Of a stretch of DNA of 54,893 nucleotides, positions 1-8,471 are shown one piece after another. The first letter of the stretch is position 1. Each line of letters begins with the position of its first letter. This DNA is from Pseudomonas sp. NFACC02 (lineage in GTDB: Bacteria > Pseudomonadota > Gammaproteobacteria > Pseudomonadales > Pseudomonadaceae). The stretch spans positions 1-54,893 of the forward strand of contig NZ_FOEO01000036.1 in assembly GCF_900110765.1 (NCBI RefSeq), given 5' to 3'. The notes beneath the pieces are model-generated. The model saw only the letters and a list, made by a program, of their open reading frames with translations. It was not told where the DNA came from and made no database searches. The position numbers and the translations under genes are program-made.

Positions 1-3000
1 CTCGGCTTTGGCGCCCAGGGCCTGATCTGGAGCGATGACGGTCAGGACAACCTGTACAAGGTCAGCATCCCCTATCAGTACACCACCACCGAAATCCTTT
101 ACGACAACGTCCAGAAGCGCGACGTGCGGCGCATTCACCGGGTCTTCAACCGCTTTCACCTGCTGGTCAGTGAAGAAACCCGGCAGAACGACAACGTCCT
201 GCTGCTGGAAAACAGCTACTACGCCGACCAGAGTCCCAACCTGAGTTTCGATCAGCAGCCGGCCCAGTGCCAACTGGTCACCGAAGTGCGCAAGACCTGG
301 TACCTGCGCAGCAGCTCGGCCAACAAACGGGTGGAAACCACCCTCACCGAGTTCGACGCCTACGGCAACCTGCTGGTGCAGACCCTGCCCACCGGCATCC
401 GGGAGATCAGCAGCTATTACCCCAAAGAAGGCGCCGACGGCTGCCCAGAGGACCCGGACGGCTTCGTGCGCACACTGAAGGAAAAACGGGTTGAACCGGC
501 CAGCACCCGGCATGACCTGCGGCTACGCGACACGCGCACGCATTGCGTGGTGGCAGGCCTTCAAACCGCCTTCACCGAGTCCAGAAAGGCGAAACGCGAC
601 TTCGGCGTTCCGGCACCGACCCTGCTCAGCGTCTACCGCTACAGTGAAAAACCTACCCTGGGCAGCACGCTGAGCAAGTGGCTGGCGCTGGACAGCGAAA
701 CCCTGCTGCAAGTGGACAGCAACGGTGATATCGAACTGCAACGCACCGAAACGCAATACATCGATGATGTGAGTGAGCCGTTTCTGTTCGGGCGTAAGCG
801 TCTCGAGACAGTGACCGTCAACGGGTTCGCGAAATACACGGCCTTCGAGCACAGCAAACCGGCGAACCGCCCGGAAGCCCGGCGCTTTGCTGGCGAATAT
901 GTGCAACGGACCGTGGAAACCATCACCACCAGCGTGGACTCTGCCCAAAAAATCATCACCTCCGAATATTCGCTGCTCAGTGGCGAACCGCTGCTCACGC
1001 GTGACGATAACGATGTCGAGATTCGCTATAGGTACGATGTGCTCGGTCGCGTGGTCGAGGAGAAGGTCGCGCCGGGCACCGACTACGAAGCGAGTCGTCT
1101 GTACAGCTACGTCCTGAGCGGGGCATCCGGGGGAGGGGCGCAGCAGGAGTCGACTGACGTTAAAAAAGTCAAGACCCGGACCTGGCTGGATGGACTCCAC
1201 CGCACCATCCGCGAGGAGCGTCAGGATGTCGATGCGGTTGTCTCGGATGAGGCGCCAGTGTGGCGTCCGACGTACCGTGCCGAACACGATCTGCTGGGCA
1301 ATCTCGTGCAGGAAACCGAATACGACTGGATCGACGGCGACATCCCTTACGTCAGCACGTTCGACTACGACGACTGGGGTGAACAACGCTGCGTGACCGG
1401 GCCGGATGGCATTCAACAGCATCAGGTCAAGGATCCTGTCGCCTTGACCCTCACCGAGTGGCGCGCGTCTGCGCAGGGGCTTGAGTCGGACGTGACCGAG
1501 ACCGCGCACAATGTGTTCGAAAAACCCTTGAAAGTGCGGCGCACGGATGCAGAGGGGAATCAGTCTCTGCATGAGTACATTTATGACGGACTGGGCCGCA
1601 GCGTTGAGGAGTACGACGCCCTTGATCGGCGCACGCTCTACAGCTACGACGCTTTCGATCGCATGATTGAAACCGAGCTCGCAGACGGTGCCTGGGTCAA
1701 GCGTGACTACGCGCTTCACAGCAGCGAAGACTGGCCGGTCCGCATCGCTGTCAATGACGTCGTTCTGGGCGAACAGGCCTTTGACGGTCTAGGACGCAGG
1801 ATCATGGCCAGAACCGGTGGTCGTGAGGAGGCCTTCACCTACCTCCCTGGCCAGAATCAACCGCAGAGCGTGAAACGCCCCAGCGGCAATGTCATCCAAT
1901 ACCAGTACAACCCTCAGTTGGGCGATGAGCCGCAGAAGCGGGTCATGACGGCCATGACCGCGGACTATTCGTACGATAACCAGAACGCGCGTTTGATCAG
2001 TTGCACCGAGAAGGAGGCCGGCAAGCAGGACGAGCCGGGTGAGTACTTGAAGCGTGAGTATTTCAGTACCGGAAAACTGAAGAACGAACAGCGCATCCAG
2101 AGCGGCAATAACTACGAAGCGCATTATCGCTACAGCCTGCGTGGCCGCCTGCTGGGTTTCACCGACGTTTTCCAGCAAGACCAGCTCTGCGAATACGACC
2201 CCGCCGGACGGCTGATCGCGACGCATCTTGCAGAAGTGAGCACCACGCTCACCTACGATGACCTGGGGCGCACTGCCAGTATCCAGACCCTCGATGCGGC
2301 AGGAGGCAATCAGGTCTTGATCACCCTGGCCTACGACGGTTTCGGCCGCGAGGCGGTGCGCACCTTTGATTTCGGCAATGAACGCCAGCAATTGACCCAG
2401 CACTATGACGAAGTCGACGCGTTGATCCAGCGCACGCTTACCCAGGTGGACAGCGACGGTGTGGTCACTGAAATCCTGCGCGACGAACGCTATGAGTACG
2501 ATCAGCGGGCACGTCTGAAGCACTATCGCTGTACCGGCATGCAATGCCCTGTCGACCCTTATGGGAAAACCCTTAAAGAGCAAACCTTCGGTTTCGATGC
2601 GTTGAATAACCTCACCACCGTGACCACCACCTTTGTCGACGGCGATTCGGACGGCCAGAACGTGGCGACTTATTTGTATTCCAACGTCGACCCGACCCAG
2701 TTGCTGACCGTGGAGAATGTCAGCACCGATGAGAGTGCGTATCCCAAGCAGATCGACCTGAAGTATGACGCAGATGGAAACCTGACGGTCGATGAACGGA
2801 AAAGGCATCTCAAGTACGACGATATCGGTCGCCTGATCAGCGTCAGCGTCAGCGAGGTGCCTGACCAGAGCGACAACGCCTATCACTACGACGCTCTGGA
2901 CACGCTCAGTGGCCGCAGCGATGCGTTTACCGCTGAACAGCGCTTCTACCTGGGGGCCCAGTTGGTGAGTCAGCAGGAATCGAATGGAAGTCAGCTGAGC

Positions 3001-4119
3001 TTCATGCGCGCTGGCGATCACCTGCTGGCCGAACGGAGTCTTGGCGCGGAGGATTCGCCGGGAAAGAACCTGCTGCTGGTCACTGACAGTCGAGACTCGG
3101 TGCTCGCCGAAGTGGATCAGCAGCCTGTACAGACTCATGCCTACACCGCTTACGGCCATCGCGCCCAGGCAGCGCAATCGGCCAGTCACCTGGGCTTCAA
3201 CGGTGAACGCTGCGAAGAGGCGGGGTGGTACCTGCTGGGCAAAGGCTACCGCGCCTACAACCCCGTGCTGATGCGCTTCCACAGCCCGGACAGCCTGAGC
3301 CCCTTCGATGAAGGCGGCTGGAATCCGTACGCTTACTGCGTGGGCGATCCGGTCAACTTCGTCGATCCCACCGGGCACTTGCCGAGCTGGGCCATGATGG
3401 CGATAGGCATCGCTGGCGGTATAGCACTGGGCGTGGTGTCCGGTGGCGTCGGAACCTTGGTGGCGGGCTCGCTGGCGGCAAGCACCGCAGCCGCGGTAGG
3501 CAACGCTTCGATGGTCCTCGGTGTGGGGCTGGAGATCGGCGCTGTAGGAACAGGGGTCGCGGCGGAGGTGGTGGGCGGTGAGGAAGGAGCCCTTCTAGGC
3601 AAGATCAGCATGGGGCTCGGGTTAGCTGCCGGTGCTGTGGGCGGGTTTGGGGGAGGAATGAGGGTGGGGGCGGGGCAGATGGATGTTTCGCATAAAGTTA
3701 TTGGAGCATATAAATCCACCCGAGATCGTACGCTCGGATCAGACCTGAACTTCTCTGAGGGCGCGAAGTTTTACAAATCTATTTATTTTAGAAATCTGAA
3801 GGCATCAGGTGGCGCTGGGGAATTTGCACTTAAATCCTCGGGAAATCCCGTAGTGGAGCGGGGAATAGCCTCGGGGGGAAGAGGTGGGCGGTATAAACTT
3901 TCTGCGGTGCCTGAGCGTATAGAAAAGAAGTTAAGAGCTTCAAAAAAAGCTCCTGGGCCTACGGCACGTGACAGAATAACCGCGAAACTTGGTCCTGGAA
4001 CAAAAGAAACTTGGGATGATGAAGTAAGGTATTGGCAAAAAAATTTCGAATACGTAGACGCAAGTCAGGGACCGCATTGGCCAAAACTTCTTTATCCCTC
4101 AACTGTTCGAAAACGCTAA
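1..4119 (+). CDS. RHS/YD-repeat toxin, TccC-like (5' end cut by window)
   Basis: The frame is open from base 1, so the true start lies upstream; an internal GTG at 124 is not the start. The visible 1372 residues contain many YD repeats of the type YDxxGR (for example YRYDVLGR, YIYDGLGR, YDDIGR). They lead into the RHS-associated core: a FNGER-like segment, RFHSPDSLSPF, NPYAYC, then GDPVNFVDPTGH near base 3372. After the core comes a Gly/Ala-rich, membrane-like linker (about 3380-3680) and a variable tip of about 145 residues (to 4119) with no recognised motif. In Tc toxin complexes TccC-type proteins form a hollow shell that encloses the autoproteolytically released C-terminal toxin. The tip DNA is visibly richer in A+T than the core. 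The product could instead be a secreted RHS toxin of another type, but no immunity gene follows. Membership of the RHS family is certain; the Tc assignment is likely. Confidence 0.9.
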   Translation, partial: LGFGAQGLIWSDDGQDNLYKVSIPYQYTTTEILYDNVQKRDVRRIHRVFNRFHLLVSEETRQNDNVLLLENSYYADQSPNLSFDQQPAQCQLVTEVRKTWYLRSSSANKRVETTLTEFDAYGNLLVQTLPTGIREISSYYPKEGADGCPEDPDGFVRTLKEKRVEPASTRHDLRLRDTRTHCVVAGLQTAFTESRKAKRDFGVPAPTLLSVYRYSEKPTLGSTLSKWLALDSETLLQVDSNGDIELQRTETQYIDDVSEPFLFGRKRLETVTVNGFAKYTAFEHSKPANRPEARRFAGEYVQRTVETITTSVDSAQKIITSEYSLLSGEPLLTRDDNDVEIRYRYDVLGRVVEEKVAPGTDYEASRLYSYVLSGASGGGAQQESTDVKKVKTRTWLDGLHRTIREERQDVDAVVSDEAPVWRPTYRAEHDLLGNLVQETEYDWIDGDIPYVSTFDYDDWGEQRCVTGPDGIQQHQVKDPVALTLTEWRASAQGLESDVTETAHNVFEKPLKVRRTDAEGNQSLHEYIYDGLGRSVEEYDALDRRTLYSYDAFDRMIETELADGAWVKRDYALHSSEDWPVRIAVNDVVLGEQAFDGLGRRIMARTGGREEAFTYLPGQNQPQSVKRPSGNVIQYQYNPQLGDEPQKRVMTAMTADYSYDNQNARLISCTEKEAGKQDEPGEYLKREYFSTGKLKNEQRIQSGNNYEAHYRYSLRGRLLGFTDVFQQDQLCEYDPAGRLIATHLAEVSTTLTYDDLGRTASIQTLDAAGGNQVLITLAYDGFGREAVRTFDFGNERQQLTQHYDEVDALIQRTLTQVDSDGVVTEILRDERYEYDQRARLKHYRCTGMQCPVDPYGKTLKEQTFGFDALNNLTTVTTTFVDGDSDGQNVATYLYSNVDPTQLLTVENVSTDESAYPKQIDLKYDADGNLTVDERKRHLKYDDIGRLISVSVSEVPDQSDNAYHYDALDTLSGRSDAFTAEQRFYLGAQLVSQQESNGSQLSFMRAGDHLLAERSLGAEDSPGKNLLLVTDSRDSVLAEVDQQPVQTHAYTAYGHRAQAAQSASHLGFNGERCEEAGWYLLGKGYRAYNPVLMRFHSPDSLSPFDEGGWNPYAYCVGDPVNFVDPTGHLPSWAMMAIGIAGGIALGVVSGGVGTLVAGSLAASTAAAVGNASMVLGVGLEIGAVGTGVAAEVVGGEEGALLGKISMGLGLAAGAVGGFGGGMRVGAGQMDVSHKVIGAYKSTRDRTLGSDLNFSEGAKFYKSIYFRNLKASGGAGEFALKSSGNPVVERGIASGGRGGRYKLSAVPERIEKKLRASKKAPGPTARDRITAKLGPGTKETWDDEVRYWQKNFEYVDASQGPHWPKLLYPSTVRKR

Positions 4120-4150
4120 ACCGGGCATCGTCGCCCCGGCATTCTACAGG

Positions 4151-4241
4151 GGCCTGCCGGGTTGCGCTTTCTGAATAATTTGATATCAGTCGAAAGGCAA
4201 CGAGCGGGCCTCGGTCAGCAATGCGTCAGCGTACCGGGGAG
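4151..4241 (+). pseudogene. Relic of an RHS toxin tip
   Basis: This stretch between the first two RHS genes aligns with bases 6361-6453, inside the tip of the third RHS gene. Shared blocks include TTTCTGAATAATT, ATCAGTCG and CTCGGTCAGCAA in the same order and with similar spacing. It has no open frame of its own. It looks like a decayed fragment of a displaced toxin tip, as expected if tips are swapped by recombination in the conserved core. The alignment was made by eye. Confidence 0.7.
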
Positions 4242-4308
4242 TATCAGATGTTTTCTGTAAAGCAGCTCATACCCACCGATAGGCAAGTTCGCTAGCGAGG
4301 TCTCATCG

Positions 4309-5493
4309 ATGATGACGTCTGAATGTTTGCACTTACACCCTTATGAACGTGAGGGGACTGACCCTTTTGCCGGCTCATCGCCGTCGCAGCCAGATCCGTT
4401 GCAGCCGCTTCACGGCAGCAAGGGTCGCCTGCCTCAGGTTGGCGGGACCACGCAACACTCGGCCATGCAAAGCAATAACGGTCTACCGCCCCGACAGCAG
4501 CCTGACGATCCGCCCTGGAAGGCCACGCTCTTGGGGACGGATCAGCGACGTACTGTGTTGCACAAGAGCGCGTTGCAGGATCAGACAGACTTTGTTTACA
4601 CGCCATATGGCTATAGCCAGGACACGAATGGTTTGACCAGTGTGCTGGGTTTAAATGGCGAACGCCGCGAGGCTGTGACGGGGCATTATCTTTTGGGCGC
4701 CGGTTACCGGGCATTCAATCCGGTGCTCATGCGCTTCAACAGCCCGGACAGCCTGAGTCCTTTTGGTGAGGGCGGTTTGAATCCGTATGCCTATTGCGTG
4801 GGCGATCCGGTCAACTTCGTCGATCCCTCCGGGCACCTGCCGGAATGGGCCATGACGCTGATCGGCATCGGCGGAGGGGTTTTACTGGGTGTGGTGACCG
4901 GTGGTGTCGGAAGTCTGGTGGCTGGATCGATGGCGGCAAGCACTGCGGGCACTGCCGGTAGCGTTTTGTATTCCCTTGGCATGGGGCTGGAAATCGCCTC
5001 TGTCGGGACGGGAGTTGCGGCCGTGTCGGAGGGCGGAGAAAAAGGTGGTCTGTTGGGCAAGATCAGCATGGGGCTCGGGTTTGCTAGCGGGGCCCTGACC
5101 GGTGTTGGGCTCGGGATGAAGTTCACAAGTGTCAGGATGAAGTCGATTGATGCTTTGGAATTTCTTACCGACTTTAGAGCCACCCGAAAAAAGTTTGCTG
5201 TTGCAGGGCGCAGGCGGCAGTTCGATCAGAGGTTTTTTGATCGCTACAAAGAAATGAGCAAAGAGGACCAATTACTAGCTGACCCCAAATATGAGGAGAC
5301 TGCCCTGGCTTGGGCTGGGGCCAAAGGACGCCGGGGTAGGGTGCCTACAATACCGCTCTCGGAGCGTCGCACTATGCTCGAACTCCACCTAGCGGCAAAT
5401 CCCGGGACTCGTCGAACCAGTCTGGAAGTGCATGTGGAGGGAGTTCGGCGCACATCTCAAGCTCTAGATCTTCGCGCCAGGAAATCTATATAA
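4309..5493 (+). CDS. RHS-core cassette protein with variable C-terminal tip (cassette 1)
   Basis: A 394-residue protein with no YD-repeat barrel. About 65 variable residues are followed by the segment starting PPWKATLLGTD, then the RHS core (LGLNGERRE, RFNSPDSLSPFGEGG, NPYAYC, DPSGH). Next is a Gly/Ala-rich linker closely related to that of the upstream large RHS protein, then a basic tip of about 120 residues of unknown function that is rich in Arg and Lys. The start follows a GAGG eight bases upstream; a second ATG lies immediately after the first. Such short RHS genes beside a full-length RHS gene resemble orphan tips in rhs loci: they can act as donors for tip exchange, or be expressed as small proteins. 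No partner or immunity gene is visible. The family call is firm and the biological role is unknown. Confidence 0.85.
   Translation: MMTSECLHLHPYEREGTDPFAGSSPSQPDPLQPLHGSKGRLPQVGGTTQHSAMQSNNGLPPRQQPDDPPWKATLLGTDQRRTVLHKSALQDQTDFVYTPYGYSQDTNGLTSVLGLNGERREAVTGHYLLGAGYRAFNPVLMRFNSPDSLSPFGEGGLNPYAYCVGDPVNFVDPSGHLPEWAMTLIGIGGGVLLGVVTGGVGSLVAGSMAASTAGTAGSVLYSLGMGLEIASVGTGVAAVSEGGEKGGLLGKISMGLGFASGALTGVGLGMKFTSVRMKSIDALEFLTDFRATRKKFAVAGRRRQFDQRFFDRYKEMSKEDQLLADPKYEETALAWAGAKGRRGRVPTIPLSERRTMLELHLAANPGTRRTSLEVHVEGVRRTSQALDLRARKSI
4507..4815 (+). repeat. RHS-core direct repeat, copy 1
   Basis: These 309 bases are nearly identical (about 97 percent by eye) to 5809-6117. Both encode the segment from DPPWKATLLG to GDPVN in the two short RHS genes. 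The flanking N-terminal and tip sequences diverge sharply. The block therefore offers homology for recombination or gene conversion. Confidence 0.9.
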
Positions 5494-5610
5494 ATACGCC
5501 TGATCGATAGCCAATCATTGATGGCGCTTGGTGCTGTCAAGTTTGTTCCAGCTTGAGAAATAAGTTGCATCAGCCAGGCAACTCATCGTACCGACAGTCA
5601 GGTCTGAACA

Positions 5611-6843
5611 ATGACAAGGTCTAAATGTTTGCACCCATACCTTAATGATGAAGTTGAAGCAATTGACCGTCTTGGCGTCTCATTGCCACCCCAGGCAGAT
5701 CCGGCGCAGGCGCTTTGCGGCAGCGACGGTCTTTTGCCGGACGTTGACGGGACTGCGGAACATTCGGTGCAGAGCCCTGACGAAGTGGCGACCCGACAAC
5801 GGCTTGAGGATCCGCCCTGGAAGGCCACGCTCTTGGGAACGGATCAGCGACGCACTGTCTTGCACAAGAGCGCGTTGCAGGATCAGACAGACTTTGTTTA
5901 CACGCCATATGGCCATAGCCAGGACACGAATGGTTTGACCAGTGTGCTGGGTTTAAATGGCGAACGCCGCGAGGCTGTGACGGGGCATTATCTATTGGGC
6001 GCCGGTTATCGGGCATTCAATCCGGTGCTCATGCGCTTCAACAGCCCGGACAGCCTGAGTCCTTTTGGTGAGGGAGGTTTGAATCCGTATGCCTATTGCC
6101 TGGGTGATCCGGTCAACCGCATTGACCCATCGGGGCATTTGCCATGGCAGTCGTCATTAGGCTTGGGGTTGGGGCTGTTGGGTATCATCGGAGGGCTTTT
6201 CAGTGCAGGTGCATCAACCCCGCTGGCGGTCGCCGGTTTAGCCACCGGATTGATCTCCGAAGGGACTGCGGTAGCCTCTGCGCTTACCGAAAGCAGAGCC
6301 CCCAAGTGGTCTGAAGGGCTGATGTGGGCCAGCGCCGGCTTGGGACTAGCGGCTGGGGGACTGGCTGGCTTGAGTTTTCTGAATAATTACAAAATCAGTC
6401 GGAGGATATTGAACCGAGGTCTCGGTCAGCAACACGGAAGCGTGCTGGGGCACGCAATGTTCACTGAGCGCGACATCACCGCTCATGGCTATCCTTTCAC
6501 AACCGCCACAACGAAGCCCCGTTCAGGAGTGAGCCTGGCGCGGCAGCTTCAAAACGTAGAGTGGAAAACTGAGGCTCCGGTGCGGCTGATTTCCTGTTTC
6601 AGTGCCAATGGAGGCTCATACGCTTCTCAGGCGCAGGTTTTGGCCAATCGGTTGCAGCGTAATGTGACCGGATATTATGGTCTGGTCACCGCGAACCGGG
6701 CCAGCGACACTGTTAATGGAACTTACCGCATCTTTTCTCCGCAAACCGGGTTGAGGGCAATCAGGACCGCTGTCTTGAACACCACACTGTCCTACCTTTT
6801 CAGGCCTGTGTATCTCATGAGAAATCCGGCCTACTTCTTTTAA
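5611..6843 (+). CDS. RHS-core cassette protein with possible His/Cys protease-like tip (cassette 2)
   Basis: A 410-residue protein with the same layout as the preceding cassette: a short variable N-terminus starting MTRSKCLHPY (compare MTSECLHLHPY in cassette 1), the conserved PPWKATLLGTD-to-NPYAYC core, DPSGHLPWQ, and a hydrophobic Gly-rich stretch. The tip of about 170 residues differs from the other two RHS genes. It contains AHGYP with His292 and, 37 residues later, LISCFSANGG with Cys329, followed by a helix-like run and GYYGLV. A His-Gly loop followed by a hydrophobic strand ending in Cys is the arrangement of clan CD cysteine peptidases, such as the C80 autoprocessing domains of large toxins. 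That assignment is inference from spacing and pattern only. The gene is followed convergently by a response regulator gene. Confidence 0.85.
   Translation: MTRSKCLHPYLNDEVEAIDRLGVSLPPQADPAQALCGSDGLLPDVDGTAEHSVQSPDEVATRQRLEDPPWKATLLGTDQRRTVLHKSALQDQTDFVYTPYGHSQDTNGLTSVLGLNGERREAVTGHYLLGAGYRAFNPVLMRFNSPDSLSPFGEGGLNPYAYCLGDPVNRIDPSGHLPWQSSLGLGLGLLGIIGGLFSAGASTPLAVAGLATGLISEGTAVASALTESRAPKWSEGLMWASAGLGLAAGGLAGLSFLNNYKISRRILNRGLGQQHGSVLGHAMFTERDITAHGYPFTTATTKPRSGVSLARQLQNVEWKTEAPVRLISCFSANGGSYASQAQVLANRLQRNVTGYYGLVTANRASDTVNGTYRIFSPQTGLRAIRTAVLNTTLSYLFRPVYLMRNPAYFF
5809..6117 (+). repeat. RHS-core direct repeat, copy 2
   Basis: This is the second copy of the 309-base core block at 4507-4815. The few differences are single substitutions, including a Tyr-to-His change (YGYSQD to YGHSQD). 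The leaders of the two genes also resemble each other just upstream of their starts, so the copies arose by duplication that included the start region. Confidence 0.9.
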
Positions 6844-6930
6844 AACGTCGACCTCCATACTCCTCAGGCGCAGTGTTCAAACGGCCCATTCCTTTGCCAT
6901 GCGATGCGGTGCGCCAGTCGATCGGGACAC

Positions 6931-7602
6931 TTAATTGAGCCCCAGTGCACGTCCATACTCGATCAAACCGCTGTCGTGGACGAGCCCCAGTTTCTGCATC
7001 GCCGTCCGTTTGTGGCGGCTGACGGTTTTTTCGCTGCGGTTGAGGCGTTCGGCGATTTGGCGCCCTGACAGTCCCTGGGAGAGCAGCCGCACCACCTCCA
7101 CCTCGCGCAGGGACAGTGCGGCATCTGTGGGCGTGTCGCGGGCAAGGGTGTCCAGCTTGTTGCCAATGCTCGGGCTCATATAAATGTGCCCTCGGCTGAC
7201 GGTGTCCAGCGCGCAGTCGAGCTCGGTGAGTGGATCGTGTTTGTCGAACAAGCCCCGAACCCCCAGGTCGAGCAGGTTCCTCAACAAAACGGGGCTGTCG
7301 AGCATGCTCATGACGATGATATCCAGCGCGTTGAAATGACGACGTATATAGCTGATCAGCGCCAGGCCGTCGGGTCTGTGGCTGTCGGGCATCGAGAAGT
7401 CAGTGATCAATAGCTCACAAGGGCGATGGTGAAGGTGTTCGATCACCTGGTCGGCGTTGTGGGCATCGCTGAGGACGGCATCGTGATACCGGCCTGTGCT
7501 CAACAACATGCGTGTTCCCAGCAATACCACCGGGTGATCGTCTGCCAGCAGGATATGCCGTGGGATTGATCGGGGGCGTAGCGCTCGTGGGTGGGTAGTC
7601 AT
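6931..7602 (-). CDS. RcsB-like response regulator (REC plus LuxR-type HTH)
   Basis: A 223-residue two-component response regulator. The receiver domain (about 15-135) shows the acidic pair D21-D22, the phosphoacceptor D68 in LLITDFSMPD, S99 and K121. The C-terminal HTH (about 155-215) contains LSLREVEVVRLL and LNRSEKTVSRHKRTAMQKLG. The wording of both domains (ADDHPVVLxG, TDFSMP, SYIRRHF, LNRSxKTxSxxKxxAMxKLG) matches enterobacterial RcsB better than generic NarL/FixJ proteins. No histidine kinase gene lies next to it, so its input is unknown. It sits convergent to the RHS locus and has RcsB-box-like sites upstream. Control of the RHS genes is possible but is only inferred from position. Confidence 0.9.
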   Translation of the reverse strand: MTTHPRALRPRSIPRHILLADDHPVVLLGTRMLLSTGRYHDAVLSDAHNADQVIEHLHHRPCELLITDFSMPDSHRPDGLALISYIRRHFNALDIIVMSMLDSPVLLRNLLDLGVRGLFDKHDPLTELDCALDTVSRGHIYMSPSIGNKLDTLARDTPTDAALSLREVEVVRLLSQGLSGRQIAERLNRSEKTVSRHKRTAMQKLGLVHDSGLIEYGRALGLN

Positions 7603-7714
7603 GCTAAAGGCTCAGGCGGCGCAAAGGTTTGACAGGCAGTGAGCGATGGCGGGTATAGGCAGCGCCGTTTTCAGGCGCCACCTATGAAAGCGCCGGCACT
7701 TTAGCAAGGGCGTG

Positions 7715-7763
7715 TAGGAATTCTCTGTACGCTAATCGTGTTTGTTTTGTAGGGGGATTCCTA
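7715..7763. promoter_or_regulatory. Pair of RcsB-box-like sites upstream of the response regulator
   Basis: TAGGAATTCTCTGT (7715-7728) and TAGGGGGATTCCTA (7750-7763) form an inverted arrangement of TAGGAAT half sites. The second matches the RcsB box TAGGAATATTCCTA (as recalled) at 11 of 14 positions. They lie between the RcsB-like gene and the small HTH gene. Autoregulation or control of nearby genes is a reasonable guess, not shown. Confidence 0.4.
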
Positions 7764-7817
7764 ATTGTCAGTGGGTTTTGGATATTCAGAGCACCCGCGC
7801 AGGTTCTGCTCCAATAT

Positions 7818-8093
7818 TCATTCGTCGATCAAGCCCATCTCCGCCGCTTTGCGCAACGCGAGCCAACGGGAACCAACGTTGAATTTGCGGCGGATGTTGG
7901 CGAAGTGGAAATTGACGGTGGCCTCGGTGCAGGCGAGGATTTGCGCGATCTCCCATGAAGACTTGCCTTTGTTTCCCCAGTGGCTGACCTGCTTCTCCTT
8001 GGGGGTCAGGGTCACAGGGTGCGTCGAGGTTGCCGACAGGTGCGAGGAGGCGGATTCCTGCATGCCGGGGTGGTTGTGCAGAGGTGCGTGCAT
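7818..8093 (-). CDS. Small LuxR-type HTH regulator without sensor domain
   Basis: A 91-residue protein that is almost only a LuxR-type DNA-binding domain. About 25 unstructured residues are followed by VTLTPKEKQV, WGNKGKSSWEIAQILACTEATVNFHFANIRRKF and NVGSRWLALRKAAEMGLI. The HTH wording (KSSWEIAQIL, EATVNFHFANIRRKF) resembles the C-terminus of quorum-sensing LuxR proteins, but the autoinducer-binding domain is absent. There is an AAGGG about 13 bases before the ATG. It is transcribed in the same direction as the RcsB-like gene and 215 bases upstream of it, and divergently from tig. Its targets are unknown; the toxin locus is a plausible one by position. Confidence 0.8.
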   Translation of the reverse strand: MHAPLHNHPGMQESASSHLSATSTHPVTLTPKEKQVSHWGNKGKSSWEIAQILACTEATVNFHFANIRRKFNVGSRWLALRKAAEMGLIDE

Positions 8094-8471
8094 GGCAAAT
8101 GTGTCCCTTTTGATTGACTCATCCTTTTGAAATGACGGGCCCGGTGCCAGAGAGGCCCTCTGCGGCTGGCGCAGCTGTAGCGTGTTGTGCCGCTACCCGG
8201 ATTTATAAACCTGCCGGGCCTTTTTGAAAGCTGTCAGAAATGACAGTAAGGCGGTATTTCCGATGAGCTGCATCGCGAGGCAGTACTTGACGACACACAC
8301 CTGCGCGACCGGCTAGAGCGCCTGAATCGAGCCTGCGACCTGCGCCCCGGGAGGCCGGGGATATTCGCCACACGCCGTGGGGTGACTTCTTGTGTTTGAC
8401 CCACTAGAATGCTTGCCCTTGATTCTGGGGTCGGGAATGGCCGGCTATCGTCTGTGCAACGAGGAATATCC
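8094..8471. other. Divergent intergenic region between small HTH gene and tig
   Basis: This 378-base space holds the leader of the small HTH gene (minus strand) and the promoter of tig (plus strand). GC-rich inverted segments occur around 8138-8217. No tRNA, small RNA or coding frame could be supported. Confidence 0.5.
8382..8410 (+). promoter_or_regulatory. Likely sigma70 promoter of tig
   Basis: GTGACT (8382-8387) and TAGAAT (8405-8410) are separated by 17 bases, a good -35/-10 pair about 60 bases before the tig start. Confidence 0.5.

Noticed and set aside
1789..3378. Long minus-strand frame opposite the RHS gene
   Set aside because: The RHS protein on the plus strand has clear repeats and core motifs; the antisense frame has none.
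124..4119. GTG at 124 as the start of the large RHS gene
   Set aside because: The frame is open and protein-like from base 1 (for example LIWSDDGQDNLYKV), so the gene begins outside the window.
8094..8471. tRNA or small RNA gene upstream of tig
   Set aside because: GC-rich inverted segments exist, but no cloverleaf with a T-loop and anticodon arm could be drawn.
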